Shown: one piece after another, positions 38,708-47,481 of the stretch
Numbering within the stretch: the stretch's first letter is position 1
How the letters are laid out: every line of letters starts with the position of its first letter
Origin: Streptomyces sp. NBC_01717
GTDB taxonomy: Bacteria; Actinomycetota; Actinomycetes; Streptomycetales; Streptomycetaceae
Length of the DNA stretch: 64,000 nt
Assembly (NCBI RefSeq): GCF_036248255.1
Contig: NZ_CP109178.1
Coordinates: 1,860,001 to 1,924,000, forward strand
Direction: 5' to 3'
Position numbers and translations under genes: made by a program
Notes under the pieces: generated by a model
The model's input: only the letters and a program-made list of their open reading frames with translations
Told to the model about the DNA's origin: nothing
Database searches by the model: none

Positions 38708-39205
38708 ATGGATTGGCGTGTCCGGCGTGCCGGGCTGTCCGGCGCTGTCGTGACGGCACTGCCCGCGGTGGTGGCGGTCGTCAGCTACGGGGCCAGGGCT
38801 GATCTGCCGTGGTGGGCGGTGGTGGCCGTGGCCTTGCTGACGGCGGGGCTCGCCGGTTGGACCGGGGCGCAGATCGGCCGCCGACGCGGCATCCGCAACG
38901 AGGTCCTGGAGCCCGGGGAGAAGATGCTCGGCACCTACACCGTCCGGCCCCCCTACACCGAACACACCCCGCCCGCAGCCCATGAGGGCCCGCAGTACCA
39001 ACTCCGCGTGACCACCCGCGGCATGCAGATGTGGGAGCGCTCCGCCCTGCTGTGGCGTCACCCGTGGCCGGAGCTGCGCGTGATCGCCGACGGTCCGCGA
39101 CTGCGCATCCACCATGAGGAGCGCGAGGTCGGGACGATGCTGCTGGAGCAGCCGGGCGCCGTGCACGAGATCTGTCATGCCGCCGGGCGACACGGGGCCA
39201 ACTGA
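38708..39205 (+). CDS. Small membrane protein of unknown function
   Basis: The 165-residue protein has two N-terminal TM segments (LSGAVVTALPAVVAVVSYGA and WWAVVAVALLTAGLAGWTGA). A cytoplasmic or external soluble domain follows (LEPGEKMLGTYTVRPPYTEH, YQLRVTTRGMQMWERSALLW) that resembles the PH-like lipid-binding layout of other small actinobacterial membrane proteins. It starts 9 nt after the ALF gene and is probably cotranscribed. Confidence 0.55.
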   Translation: MDWRVRRAGLSGAVVTALPAVVAVVSYGARADLPWWAVVAVALLTAGLAGWTGAQIGRRRGIRNEVLEPGEKMLGTYTVRPPYTEHTPPAAHEGPQYQLRVTTRGMQMWERSALLWRHPWPELRVIADGPRLRIHHEEREVGTMLLEQPGAVHEICHAAGRHGAN

Positions 39206-39292
39206 TACGCGCCTTGTCGCCAGGCTGATCGGCCACCTTGCACTGTCGTCGCCAGAGCGGGGGCAACGCGGCAGCCCGACTACCCGCAAGCC
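39206..39292. other. Start of a 395-nt interval before the DUF397 gene
   Basis: Between 39206 and 39600 only the very small minus-strand frame at 39293-39433 is suggestive. No helix-turn-helix regulator gene, which normally precedes DUF397 genes, is present. Confidence 0.3.
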
Positions 39293-39433
39293 CTACCGGG
39301 TGCCGTCTCGGTGGAGGCGGACTGCGACGTTGCAGAAGTGGCGGCCGACGCGTATGCGCTTGCCGGTGGCCTTGCAGCGGCGGCAGGCAAAGCCGAGCAG
39401 CCGGACGGCGGTGAGTGTCCAAATGCGTGACAA
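39293..39433 (-). CDS. Possible 46-residue cysteine-motif protein or remnant
   Basis: A short minus frame (TTG 39433) encodes a basic peptide with FACRRCKATGKRIRVGRHFC followed by NVAVRLHRDGTR and a stop. The CxxC and HxxC spacing looks like a small zinc-binding knuckle. There is no clear ribosome site and the start is weak, so it could be a fragment of a larger lost gene. Confidence 0.25.
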   Translation of the reverse strand: MSRIWTLTAVRLLGFACRRCKATGKRIRVGRHFCNVAVRLHRDGTR

Positions 39434-39600
39434 CGCCGACGCACAGCAGCGGACAAGCGTGCAGGGGAGAGGCGCACCGACCGCTGGCCGGCCTTGCCAG
39501 TCGTCGAGATCAACGGTATTTGTCTCGCCGTTTGCAGGGCTGAAGCGAAAGGGTGAAGGTGGATAGAGAACACATCACCCGGCCCCGAACGGAGCATCTC

Positions 39601-39828
39601 ATGCAAGCGAGAAAGGCTGAACTGTACGCGCTTGACCTGAGCCAAGCACGCTGGGTCAAGAGCAGCAAGACCCTCCCCTACCGGGACACCTGCGTCGAGG
39701 TGGCGGAGCTTGGTGGCGGAGCTGTTGCCGTCCGTGACTCGAACCATCGAGACCTGCCGCCTCTGCGGTTCACTGCAGAAGAATGGGCAGCCTTCAGAGA
39801 TGGTGTGCGCCAGGGTGAGTTCGGTTAG
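39601..39828 (+). CDS. DUF397 domain protein (orphan)
   Basis: The 75-residue protein follows the DUF397 pattern: LSQARWVKSSKTLPYRDTC, VEVAELGGGAVAVRDSNH, then LRFTAEEWAAFRDGVRQGEF. DUF397 genes in streptomycetes normally sit directly behind an XRE-type helix-turn-helix regulator, with which they form a pair. No such gene is upstream here. GGAG lies 5 nt before ATG 39601. Confidence 0.85.
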   Translation: MQARKAELYALDLSQARWVKSSKTLPYRDTCVEVAELGGGAVAVRDSNHRDLPPLRFTAEEWAAFRDGVRQGEFG

Positions 39829-40103
39829 AACATCTCCCAGCCAGGGACCGATCAGTCGAAGCGCCAGCGCCTTCTAAGAGGTCATCTCGTTTCGGACTGC
39901 CGATTCCTGCCGCCGAGGTTGGCGAATCACATACCACGGCCCAGACCGCACCTTGTTGCGGTCTGGGCCGCACCAATGCTCGGGGCGTTCGTCGGCGGAC
40001 ATTGGAAGGTGCTGCAGTTCCACCGGACCTGGGTAGAAAGCGGAGCTGTTGGGGCCGGCCATGTCTTCGCCGATCAGTTAGCGGTAGAGCCATTCGGCGA
40101 AGC
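39829..40103. other. Interval with only a doubtful small ORF
   Basis: A 62-codon minus-strand frame (39874-40062, starting at ATG 40062) has protein-like composition but no good ribosome site and no recognised family. I do not call it a gene. Confidence 0.3.
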
Positions 40104-41129
40104 TCACTGCTGTGGCGAGGGCGCGTTCCGGAACCCCTGGGAAAGCGTCAGGAGCTCGGATGCGGACTTCTTGTAGTCGCCCGCGTAGTCGCCCGCGACG
40201 AGCTTGCCGTCCGGGGACAGCCCCGCGTCGTTGAACCAGTGCACGTACTCCTCATTCACGGGCTTGGAGACCTCGTTGCCCTCGAAGTCGTAGTACTGCA
40301 TGGTGGGATCCGTCGTGAGTCCGGAGTAGACCAGCTTGCCGTCGTGGCTGAAGGCGAAGTCCTGGCGGACGTTGAGGTCGTCGCTGTTGTACGTGGCCTC
40401 GCTCCAGGAGCCTTTGCCGGCTTCCATGTCGATGACATAGAAGCCGGTCCGGTTCGACTGACCGTACTGCGGCATCCAGTCGTTCTTCTTGCCGTCGCCG
40501 TTGCTGTCGTAGTCCGCCTTGTACCGCAGGTCGGGGTTCGTGCTGTACGTCGTCGCGACGAGCTTGCTGCCGTCGGGTGAGAACTCGACCCCCGCGACGC
40601 CGCGGTCGACCGGGATCCAGCGCTCGACCTCGCCGGTGAGCAGGTTGAGCAGGCCGATCCGCTTGGCGGGCAGGTCCTTTTCCAGGACGGCGGCGGTCCG
40701 CATGCCTGGAGCGACGTCGATGAAGGACCACTTGGTCGTCTTCACGTACTTGCCGGTCTTCTGGTCGAGGAGCCGGTAGGTGCGGACGGCGACAGCGCGG
40801 TCGTCCGTGACGATGCGCAGGTCGGCCGCGCCAGGCCCGTCGTCGGCGCCCTGGCGCGCGGGGCTCTCCAGCGGCTCGGGGACGCTCAGTTCGCGGCGCG
40901 GCCACTTCAGCCGCCAGCGGTTCACCTGCTGCCGGTGGAGGATCTGCCGTACGTACGCCTCGGGCTCGTCGATGCGGTGCCAGCGTCCCGCGGCCTTGAT
41001 CAGTGCGTTCTGCAGCAGGTCCTCGGCCGCGTGCCGGTCGCCGCCGTTGAGCAAGACGGCGGTCTTCAGCAGCGCGCTCGACCTGTTCTCCACGAACTCC
41101 CGGAAGTTTTCCTGGCCCTCGGCATCCAT
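40104..41129 (-). pseudogene. Fusion of an ECF sigma factor N-terminus (SigE-like) to a WD40-like partner, probably by deletion
   Basis: The 341-codon frame begins as a SigE-family ECF sigma factor: region 2 at about 8-72 (LLKTAVLLNGGDRHAAEDLL, then AYVRQILHRQQVNRWR) and the usual linker ELSVPEPLESPARQGADD. At about residue 105, where region 4 should begin, it changes to a WD40/TolB-like propeller (SFIDVAPGMRTAAVLEKDLP, GVAGVEFSPDGSKLVATT, DAGLSPDGKLVAGDYAGDYK). SigE-type genes are often followed by such a propeller gene. An in-frame deletion that removed region 4 and the partner's N-terminus would give exactly this. The end (LTLSQGFRNAPSPQQ) is also abrupt. Without region 4 it should not recognise -35 elements. 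AGAAGG precedes ATG 41129. Confidence 0.6.
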
Positions 41130-41160
41130 CGTCACCTTCTCTTGTTGTTCTGGGATTTTC

Positions 41161-41265
41161 CTAAGGGCTGTCCCAACCTATGGGGAAACGGACACGGCCT
41201 TCCGTCGGCAGCTCGACCGGTCGTACGTCCTCAGCCTCATCGACAGAGGCGATCACGTCGCTCAT
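41161..41265 (-). CDS. 34-residue peptide upstream of the sigma fusion
   Basis: A short frame from ATG 41265 has AAGGAAG 5-6 nt upstream, a near-ideal ribosome site. It encodes MSDVIASVDEAEDVRPVELP followed by TEGRVRFPIGWDSP and stops 31 nt before the sigma-fusion ATG. The acidic N-terminal half and Arg/aromatic C-terminal half are unusual for chance ORFs. It may be a leader peptide, a small regulator or the truncated start of a lost gene. I recognise no family, and no peptide-modifying enzymes are nearby. Confidence 0.4.
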   Translation of the reverse strand: MSDVIASVDEAEDVRPVELPTEGRVRFPIGWDSP

Positions 41266-41521
41266 CGACGCTTCCTTGATCAGGAGATGGACCGGTCACG
41301 GGGCAGCACCGTATCCGTCAGCCGACGCCGCGAGCCCGGCGCCGTGTTCGGCGCTGTTCATGCCGATCTTCCGCACGGTCGGTCAGGGTTCACCATGCCT
41401 TCCTAGCCTGTGCTGGCTGCAGCCGTCACCACACGGAAAGCTCCCGACCCCGGAGGCCGAAGTGTTTCCGGAGACGGTCCCTGTCCGGGCGCAGCCCCTC
41501 CACTGCGCGAAGGAATATGTC
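41266..41521 (+). promoter_or_regulatory. Upstream region of the phospholipase C gene
   Basis: The interval holds the promoter of the phospholipase gene. GTTCACC at 41388-41394, with an imperfect copy GTTCATG at 41356-41362, resembles single PHO-box units, and TAGCCT lies 10 nt further on as a possible -10. Phosphate control would make sense for a phospholipase. The match is weak. Confidence 0.3.
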
Positions 41522-43720
41522 ATGCCCTCACCAGCCAGTAGACGCGACTTTCTCCGCCGGTCGGCCACGACTCTGGGGGCAGCCGCCGCCGCGTCCGTGC
41601 TCCCCGGATCCATCAGCCGGGCCCTCGCCGTCGACGCGGCCGTCCGCACGGGAACGATCAAGGACGTCGAGCACGTCGTGATCCTGATGCAGGAGAACCG
41701 CGGCTTCAACCACTACTTCGGCACGATGCGCGGCGTGCGCGGCTTCGGTGACCGGTTCCCGATTCCGCTCGAGAGCGGCAAGCCGGTCTGGTACCAGTCC
41801 GATGGCGCGCGGGAGGTCCCGCCGTACCACCTCGACCCCGAGCGCTCCAGCGCCCTGCTCATCCCCTCGACACCGCACTCCTTCGCCGACGCGCAGGCCG
41901 CGTGGAACCAGGGCAAGCTCGGCCACTGGCCGAAGTACAAGACCGAGTACTCCATGGGGTACTACCGGCGCGACGACATCCCCTTCCAGTTCGCCCTCGC
42001 CGAGGCGTTCACCATCTGCGACTCCTACCACTGCTCCATCACCACCGGTACCGACCCCAACCGCATCACGTTCTGGTCGGGTTCCAACTTCAACCCCGAA
42101 CTCGGCCGCCAGGGCGTCAACTCGGGCCCCGACCAGTCCGAGCCCAACAACCTCCGGTGCTGGATCACCGGCAAGTGGGTACCGGACGCGTGGCCGCAGA
42201 CCTACAAGTACGCGAGCAACGCGTTCACCTGGGACACCATCCCGGATGTACTGGAGCGCTCCGGCATCAGCTGGCACATCTACCAGGACATGAACGACAA
42301 CTGGACCGGCGCGATGAACGGCTGCCTGGCGTTCGAGAGCTTCCGCAACGCCCAGCCGGGCACGCCGGTGTACGAGCACGGCATGACCGGTGGCCCCGAC
42401 TTCCTGGACCGGCTCCGCCAGGACGTGCTCGAGGGCACCTTGCCGCAGGTCTCCTGGGTGCTGACGACCGCATCCAACTCCGAGCACCCCGGCGCGGGTT
42501 CCAGCCCGACGCACGGCGGCAACTTCACCGCCGACGTGCTGGACGCGCTGACCGCCAACCCGGAGCTGTGGAGCAAGACCGTCTTTCTGCTCACCTTCGA
42601 CGAGAACGACGGCCTCTTCGACCACGTCCCCGCTCCGGCCGTCCCGTCGTACAACCTCGACGGCACCCTCGCCGGCAAGTCGACGGTCCCGGTGGACGGC
42701 GAGTACTTCGACGCGTCCGGCAAGCCGTCGTCGTGGCTCAAGGCCGACGACACGGTCACGGGGACGACCCGCCCGTGGGGCATGGGCCCGCGCGTGCCGC
42801 TCTACGTCGTCTCCCCGTGGAGCCGGGGCGGCTGGGTCGACTCCGAGGTGTTCGACCACACCTCCGTCGGCATGTTCCTCGAACAGCGCTTCGGCGTCCA
42901 GATCGACGCGATCAGCCCGTGGCACCGCGCCGTCTCCGGTGACCTCACCTCGGCGTTCGACTTCAAGCACCCCAACAAGCAGCGGTTCCCGGAACTCCCC
43001 GACCAGAGCGAGTGGGCCGCCTCCGACGCCCACCAGCGCACCCTGCCGTCGCCGAAGGCGCCGACGGCACCGGAGCCGCTGTTCCAGGAGCGCGGGACGC
43101 GCTACTCCCGCGCGCTGCCGTACGAACTCCACACCGACGCCTCCACCGACCAGGGCGCGGGCACGGTCACCCTGCAGTTCCTCAACTCAGGTCACAAGGG
43201 CGCCGTCTTCCACGTGTACGACAGGCTTCATCTCGACCGGATCCCGCGGCGTTACACCGTCGAGGCCGGGAAGCGGCTCACCGACGTGTGGGACGCCATG
43301 GCGACGGACTCGGGCGCGTACGACCTCGAGGTCCACGGTCCTGGCGGCTTCTTCCGTTCCTTCGCCGGGAATACGGCCTCCAAGGCCGACCCGGAGCTCC
43401 GGGTTCGGTACGACCGTCATGGCAAGTCAGTCGTTCTCAGCGTGCACAATCCCGGACCCAAGGCGGTCACGCTGCACGTCGAGCCCCACGCCTACCGCTT
43501 CACCGAGCCCCGGACGATCCATGTGCCGTCGCGCAAGGAAGTCGATCGGCGCTGGTCGCTGAACCCGAGCGGTCACTGGTACGACTTCACCGTCACCGTG
43601 GACGGCTCATCGCTCGAGCGTCGCTTCGCCGGCCGCGTCGAAACCGGCGGGGACGGCATCAGCGACCCGGCCATGGCGGCCCACATCCAGCAGGCGGAGA
43701 GTCCCGTAGCCGCCGGCTGA
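41522..43720 (+). CDS. Secreted phosphocholine-specific phospholipase C
   Basis: The 732-residue protein has a Tat signal peptide (SRRDFLRRSATTLGAAAAAS). The bacterial PLC/acid-phosphatase catalytic domain follows (about 45-480: HVVILMQENRGFNHYFGTMR, TGTDPNRITFWSG, LLTFDENDGLFDHVPAPA). Two C-terminal DUF756-type beta domains complete the PlcN/PlcH architecture (about 540-710). It cleaves phosphatidylcholine or sphingomyelin to phosphocholine outside the cell. GAAGGAA precedes ATG 41522. The choline released could feed the betaine operon at 24178-31300. Confidence 0.9.
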   Translation: MPSPASRRDFLRRSATTLGAAAAASVLPGSISRALAVDAAVRTGTIKDVEHVVILMQENRGFNHYFGTMRGVRGFGDRFPIPLESGKPVWYQSDGAREVPPYHLDPERSSALLIPSTPHSFADAQAAWNQGKLGHWPKYKTEYSMGYYRRDDIPFQFALAEAFTICDSYHCSITTGTDPNRITFWSGSNFNPELGRQGVNSGPDQSEPNNLRCWITGKWVPDAWPQTYKYASNAFTWDTIPDVLERSGISWHIYQDMNDNWTGAMNGCLAFESFRNAQPGTPVYEHGMTGGPDFLDRLRQDVLEGTLPQVSWVLTTASNSEHPGAGSSPTHGGNFTADVLDALTANPELWSKTVFLLTFDENDGLFDHVPAPAVPSYNLDGTLAGKSTVPVDGEYFDASGKPSSWLKADDTVTGTTRPWGMGPRVPLYVVSPWSRGGWVDSEVFDHTSVGMFLEQRFGVQIDAISPWHRAVSGDLTSAFDFKHPNKQRFPELPDQSEWAASDAHQRTLPSPKAPTAPEPLFQERGTRYSRALPYELHTDASTDQGAGTVTLQFLNSGHKGAVFHVYDRLHLDRIPRRYTVEAGKRLTDVWDAMATDSGAYDLEVHGPGGFFRSFAGNTASKADPELRVRYDRHGKSVVLSVHNPGPKAVTLHVEPHAYRFTEPRTIHVPSRKEVDRRWSLNPSGHWYDFTVTVDGSSLERRFAGRVETGGDGISDPAMAAHIQQAESPVAAG

Positions 43721-43730
43721 CACCGGCCCC

Positions 43731-43761
43731 GGGCGCCGCTGCGACACATCCTGCGGCGCCC
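43731..43761. terminator. Hairpin between convergent genes
   Basis: GGGCGCCGC (43731-43739) pairs with GCGGCGCCC (43753-43761) around a 13-nt loop, between the convergent phospholipase and PP2C genes. It can serve both. Confidence 0.6.
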
Positions 43762-43793
43762 GAGCCGGCTCGCACCACCAGTGGGCAGGAGTT

Positions 43794-45992
43794 TCACCCT
43801 GTGGGCTTGAAGGGCTGAGTCCGGGCGATGAGCAGGGCGACGTCATCAGGGTCGTCAGGACGTCGCAGCTCATGAAGGAGCCGGTCACAGGTTTCCTCCA
43901 GGGAACGGTCGGGCGCGTCCAGCACGCGGAGGAGAGTCTTGAGGCCCTTGTCGATGGGGTCGTGGCGGGTTTCGACCAGTCCGTCGGTGTACAGGACCAG
44001 CTGGTCGCCGGGGCCGAGGTCGAAGGTGGTGGTCTCGAAGGAGACGCCACCCACTCCCAACGGGATGCCGGTGGGCAGGTCGAGCAGTTCCGGATGCCTG
44101 CCGCTGCGCACGAGGACGGGGGGCAGGTGACCGGCGGTGGCGATGTGGCATTCGGCGCGGTGTGGGTCGTAGACGGCGTACACGCAGGTGACTATGGGAT
44201 GCCCCAGTCCCGAGGTGATCTTGTCCAGGTGCTGGAGAACCTCGGCGGGGTCGAGGTTGAGGTCGGCGAAGGCACCGGTGGCGGTACACAGGCGGCCCAT
44301 GGTGGCGGCAGCGCCGATGCCGCTGCCCATGACGTCGCCCACAACGAGTGCGGTCTTGTCGCCATCGAGCGGCAGGACGTCGTACCAGTCGCCGCCGACC
44401 TCGAATGCGGCCTGTGCGGGCCGGTACCGGGAGGCGACCTCCAGGCCGGGACGTCGGGGCGGGAGTTCCGGGAGGAGGCTGCGCTGCAAGGTCTCGGCGG
44501 CGTTGCGCACCCTCTGGTGCGAGCAGGCGTTGTCGATGCACATGGCGGTGCGAGAGGCCAGCTCACCGGCGAGGGCGAGGTCGTCCTCGTCGAAGGGCAG
44601 CGGGTTGCGCGCCCGGGTGAGACCCAGGAAGCCCAGGGTCTGGCCGTGCGCGGTGAGCGGGACTGCGATGTAGGAGTGCACGCCGGCGCGGGCCAGCAGG
44701 GCAGCGGCGTGGTCGTCGCGGGCGATGCGCGCCAGGTCGTTGTCATCCGCTTGGGTGATCAGGATCGGGCGGCCGGTGCGTACGCATTCGGTGGCAAGCC
44801 GGCCGATGCCATAAGAGGCCAGGTGGCCGGGTCGGTCGGCGGCCTCAGCGGCTTCGGTCGGGTATGCGGCCTTGACCGCGAGGGCGCGAAAGATCGCGGG
44901 GCCGTCGCGATCTGCCAGGTGACAGTCTTCCAGGACGGAATCCAGGACGTCGACCGCGACCACGTCGGCGAGCTCGGGAACGGTGACCTCGGCCAGCTCC
45001 CGGGCGGTCTTCCCCACCTCCAAGGTGGTGCCGATGCGAACGGAGCTGTCGGCGATCAGGGCCAGACGCCACCGGGCCTTGGCAGCCTCCATGGCCGCCT
45101 GTTGCCGGTCGGTGACATCCACCACCAGTTCGGCCACCCCGAGGACCCGCCCCTGGGGGTCCTCCAGCCGGTACAACGAAATCGACCAGGCATGCTCGTG
45201 CTCCGGGTCGGCGGGGGCGCGGCCGACGACGGTGGACTGGTCGATCATGGGGATCCCGGTCTCCAGGACCTGCTGCATCGCGGCCTCGACCACCTCGAAC
45301 CTCGTGTGGGTCATGATCTCTCGGTAGCCCCGGCCCAGGTGGTCATCCGCGGGTATGCCATGCATCCGCTCCAAGGCGGGGTTGACGGACACGTACCGCA
45401 GGTCGGTGTCGAGGATCGCCAGCCCCATGGGGGACTGGGAGATCAGCCGCGTGGACAATGCGACGTCCCGCTCCACCTCACGCAACGTCGACTCGTCGGT
45501 GGCGAGCCCGAGGGCGTAGAAGTCGCCGTGGTCGTCCAGCAGCCTCGTGTTACGGAACTCCACCAGACGGGCGCTGCCGTCCTTGTGCCGGATGGGGAAC
45601 GCTCCGGCCCAGCTCTCACCGGTCCCCATGACGTGGTCAAACAGCTTGATCATCAGTTCCCAGTGCTGTTCATGGACGAGCACCTGCACCGCGTACTGCC
45701 CGAGCACCTCATCAGCGGTATAACCGAACACCTTCTCGGCCTGCGGGCTCCACAGGACGATCCGCCCATCGCCGTCCAGCAGCAGCGCGGCGAAACCGAG
45801 GAGGTCCACCAGCCCGCTCGGCTGCGACGACCGCGCCCCCGGCCGACCGGCGTCAGCCACGCCCCCTTCGACCTCGCTCACCCGGGCACTCCTTCCACCG
45901 GCCGGCCGCGTGGGCCCTCCCACGCCCCGGTCCGTGACCTGACCACTTACCTGCGGCCTGTCCCCCTGTTCGCTGAATCCTTCAGCTTCCAT
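43794..45992 (-). CDS. PAS-PAS-GAF-PP2C (SpoIIE-type) protein phosphatase
   Basis: The 732-residue cytosolic sensor has a first PAS domain (about 60-175: LLDGDGRIVLWSPQAEKVFG), a second PAS (about 185-310: GLAILDTDLRYVSVNPALER), GAF (about 325-480) and a C-terminal PP2C/SpoIIE domain (about 500-730). The metal-binding aspartates lie in GGDWYDV and VVGDVMGSG, and the later ones in YTDGLVE and PDDPDDVALLI. Such proteins dephosphorylate anti-anti-sigma factors in partner-switching stress pathways. ATG 45992 follows CGGGGGA. The GAF-to-PP2C half is closely similar to the protein at 48882-51335, indicating duplication. Confidence 0.88.
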   Translation of the reverse strand: MEAEGFSEQGDRPQVSGQVTDRGVGGPTRPAGGRSARVSEVEGGVADAGRPGARSSQPSGLVDLLGFAALLLDGDGRIVLWSPQAEKVFGYTADEVLGQYAVQVLVHEQHWELMIKLFDHVMGTGESWAGAFPIRHKDGSARLVEFRNTRLLDDHGDFYALGLATDESTLREVERDVALSTRLISQSPMGLAILDTDLRYVSVNPALERMHGIPADDHLGRGYREIMTHTRFEVVEAAMQQVLETGIPMIDQSTVVGRAPADPEHEHAWSISLYRLEDPQGRVLGVAELVVDVTDRQQAAMEAAKARWRLALIADSSVRIGTTLEVGKTARELAEVTVPELADVVAVDVLDSVLEDCHLADRDGPAIFRALAVKAAYPTEAAEAADRPGHLASYGIGRLATECVRTGRPILITQADDNDLARIARDDHAAALLARAGVHSYIAVPLTAHGQTLGFLGLTRARNPLPFDEDDLALAGELASRTAMCIDNACSHQRVRNAAETLQRSLLPELPPRRPGLEVASRYRPAQAAFEVGGDWYDVLPLDGDKTALVVGDVMGSGIGAAATMGRLCTATGAFADLNLDPAEVLQHLDKITSGLGHPIVTCVYAVYDPHRAECHIATAGHLPPVLVRSGRHPELLDLPTGIPLGVGGVSFETTTFDLGPGDQLVLYTDGLVETRHDPIDKGLKTLLRVLDAPDRSLEETCDRLLHELRRPDDPDDVALLIARTQPFKPTG

Positions 45993-46530
45993 GGTCCCCC
46001 GGATCGATCGAACACACATCCGTCCGCACGGGGACGTCGAACCGAGCCCAGCCGATGTGTCCTTCGACCGGCACCCGCGCGGCGGTCGCGCAACCCCGCC
46101 GAAGTCGTCCACGAGAACCGTGTCGGCCTCGATCCCGGACAGCGGCCGGGCCGCGAGCACCACGGCGCGTGGAGGCCGCACCGGTTCGGCACCCACTGCG
46201 CCGGCGCGTCCTCGGCGCACCGACCCTCGCCGCTGGACTGCTCCAACTCCTCATGCGCTTGATGAAGTCGGGACGCCGGTTCCGCGCGATCCCACCTGCC
46301 GTCATCCACGGCATACCGTCGGGCACCGGGCCGGTACCGACCGCCGGACAGCTCAAAGCCCTGACCGATACGCAGGCTCCCGGCGCCGCCCAGGCGGCCA
46401 CGACGCCGCGTCCGCCCACGACAGAAGAATTGACCATATGTTCGAATTCTTTGCCGGTCAGGGTGCACGAACAACGAATAGCGTGGCCAGCCAGTCACCA
46501 GATGTCCCTCGACCAGGAGGCAGTCAGACC
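45993..46530. other. 538-nt interval with no supported gene
   Basis: Open frames continue on both strands, but none has a ribosome site or recognisable family. The composition stays GC-rich and codon-like in places, so a decayed gene is possible. Confidence 0.35.
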
Positions 46531-47319
46531 ATGACCGCAAGACCTGAAGGCGCGCCCTGTTGGGCCGACGCGATGTTCCCCGACCTGGAGGCCGCCAAGG
46601 GCTTCTACGGTGAACTGCTGGGCTGGAGCTTCGGCGAGTCGTCGGAGGAGTACGGCAACTACACGCAGGCGTACTCGGACGGCAAGAATGTCGCCGCCCT
46701 CTCCCCCCAGATGCCCGGCTGGGAAGGCCCGCCTGCCTGGAGCATCTACATCGCCTCGTCGGACGTCGACGCCGCAGCCGCCAAGATCCGCGACAACGGC
46801 GGCGAGTTGATGATGGAACCCATGGCCGTCGGCGAGTTCGGCAAGATGCTGATGGCGAAGGACCCGAGCGGCGTCGTCTTCGGCGTCTGGCAGGCGGGCA
46901 CCCACGAGGGCTTCGAGAAGCAGGGCGAGGCCGGCGCGTTCTGCTGGGCCGAGGTCACCACACGCGATGTCGAGAAGGCCGACGGTTTCTTCCCCGCTGT
47001 CTTCGGTTACGGCGTGAAGACCATGCAGGACGAGGCCGTCGACTTCAAGCTCTACGACCTCGGTGACGACACCGCGTTCGGCCGGATGAAGATGACGAAG
47101 GACTGGCCGGCCGAGGTCCCTCCGTACGTCAACGTCTACTTCGCCGTCGACAACTGCGACGACGCGATCGCCACCGTCACCGAACACGGCGGCCAGGTGC
47201 ACTTCGGCCCGCACGACAGCCCGTTCGGCCGCTTCGCGGCCGTCTCCGACCCGCAGGGCGCGGCCTTTTCCGTGATCGACCTCAAGACTACGAAGGGTGA
47301 GATGCCCAAGATCACCTGA
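46531..47319 (+). CDS. Two-domain VOC (glyoxalase-like) protein
   Basis: The 262-residue protein has two VOC modules (about 8-125 and 135-255), each starting with a CWADAMFPDLEAAKGFYGEL- or CWAEVTTRDVEKADGFF-type strand and helix and ending in a GAAFSVIDL- or GVVFGVWQ-type strand. This is the type often labelled glyoxalase/bleomycin-resistance or 27 kDa antigen-like. GGAGG lies 10 nt before ATG 46531. It alternates with PP2C genes in this region. Confidence 0.82.
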   Translation: MTARPEGAPCWADAMFPDLEAAKGFYGELLGWSFGESSEEYGNYTQAYSDGKNVAALSPQMPGWEGPPAWSIYIASSDVDAAAAKIRDNGGELMMEPMAVGEFGKMLMAKDPSGVVFGVWQAGTHEGFEKQGEAGAFCWAEVTTRDVEKADGFFPAVFGYGVKTMQDEAVDFKLYDLGDDTAFGRMKMTKDWPAEVPPYVNVYFAVDNCDDAIATVTEHGGQVHFGPHDSPFGRFAAVSDPQGAAFSVIDLKTTKGEMPKIT

Positions 47320-47349
47320 GCGACGGGGAACTGTCGCCCCTCCCTGCTC

Positions 47350-47380
47350 CGGTCCGCGGCCGCTCGTCGACCGCGGACCG
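47350..47380. terminator. Hairpin between convergent VOC and PP2C genes
   Basis: CGGTCCGCGG (47350-47359) pairs perfectly with CCGCGGACCG (47371-47380) across an 11-nt loop. Confidence 0.6.
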
Positions 47381-47481
47381 ACTGCGACGGACGCTGAGCG
47401 GCAGGATCGGTTCCGCACTTCTGCTGCTCCGGTCGTGGCTCGCCGCGCTCATCCCCGTGGTTCGATTCCGGAGCCGTGGCG

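Noticed and set aside
39874..40062. 62-codon minus-strand ORF
   Set aside because: No good ribosome site and no recognisable family; too weak to annotate as a gene.
41161..41265. Lasso-peptide or other RiPP precursor
   Set aside because: The end GRVRFPIGWDSP has a Thr at -2 from the Gly, but the acidic residue is at position 10 (rings use 7-9), and no cyclase, protease or other maturation gene is nearby.
43872..46262. 796-codon plus-strand open frame
   Set aside because: It is the mirror of the PAS-PAS-GAF-PP2C gene; composition is low in aromatic residues and rich in Gly/Val/Gln.
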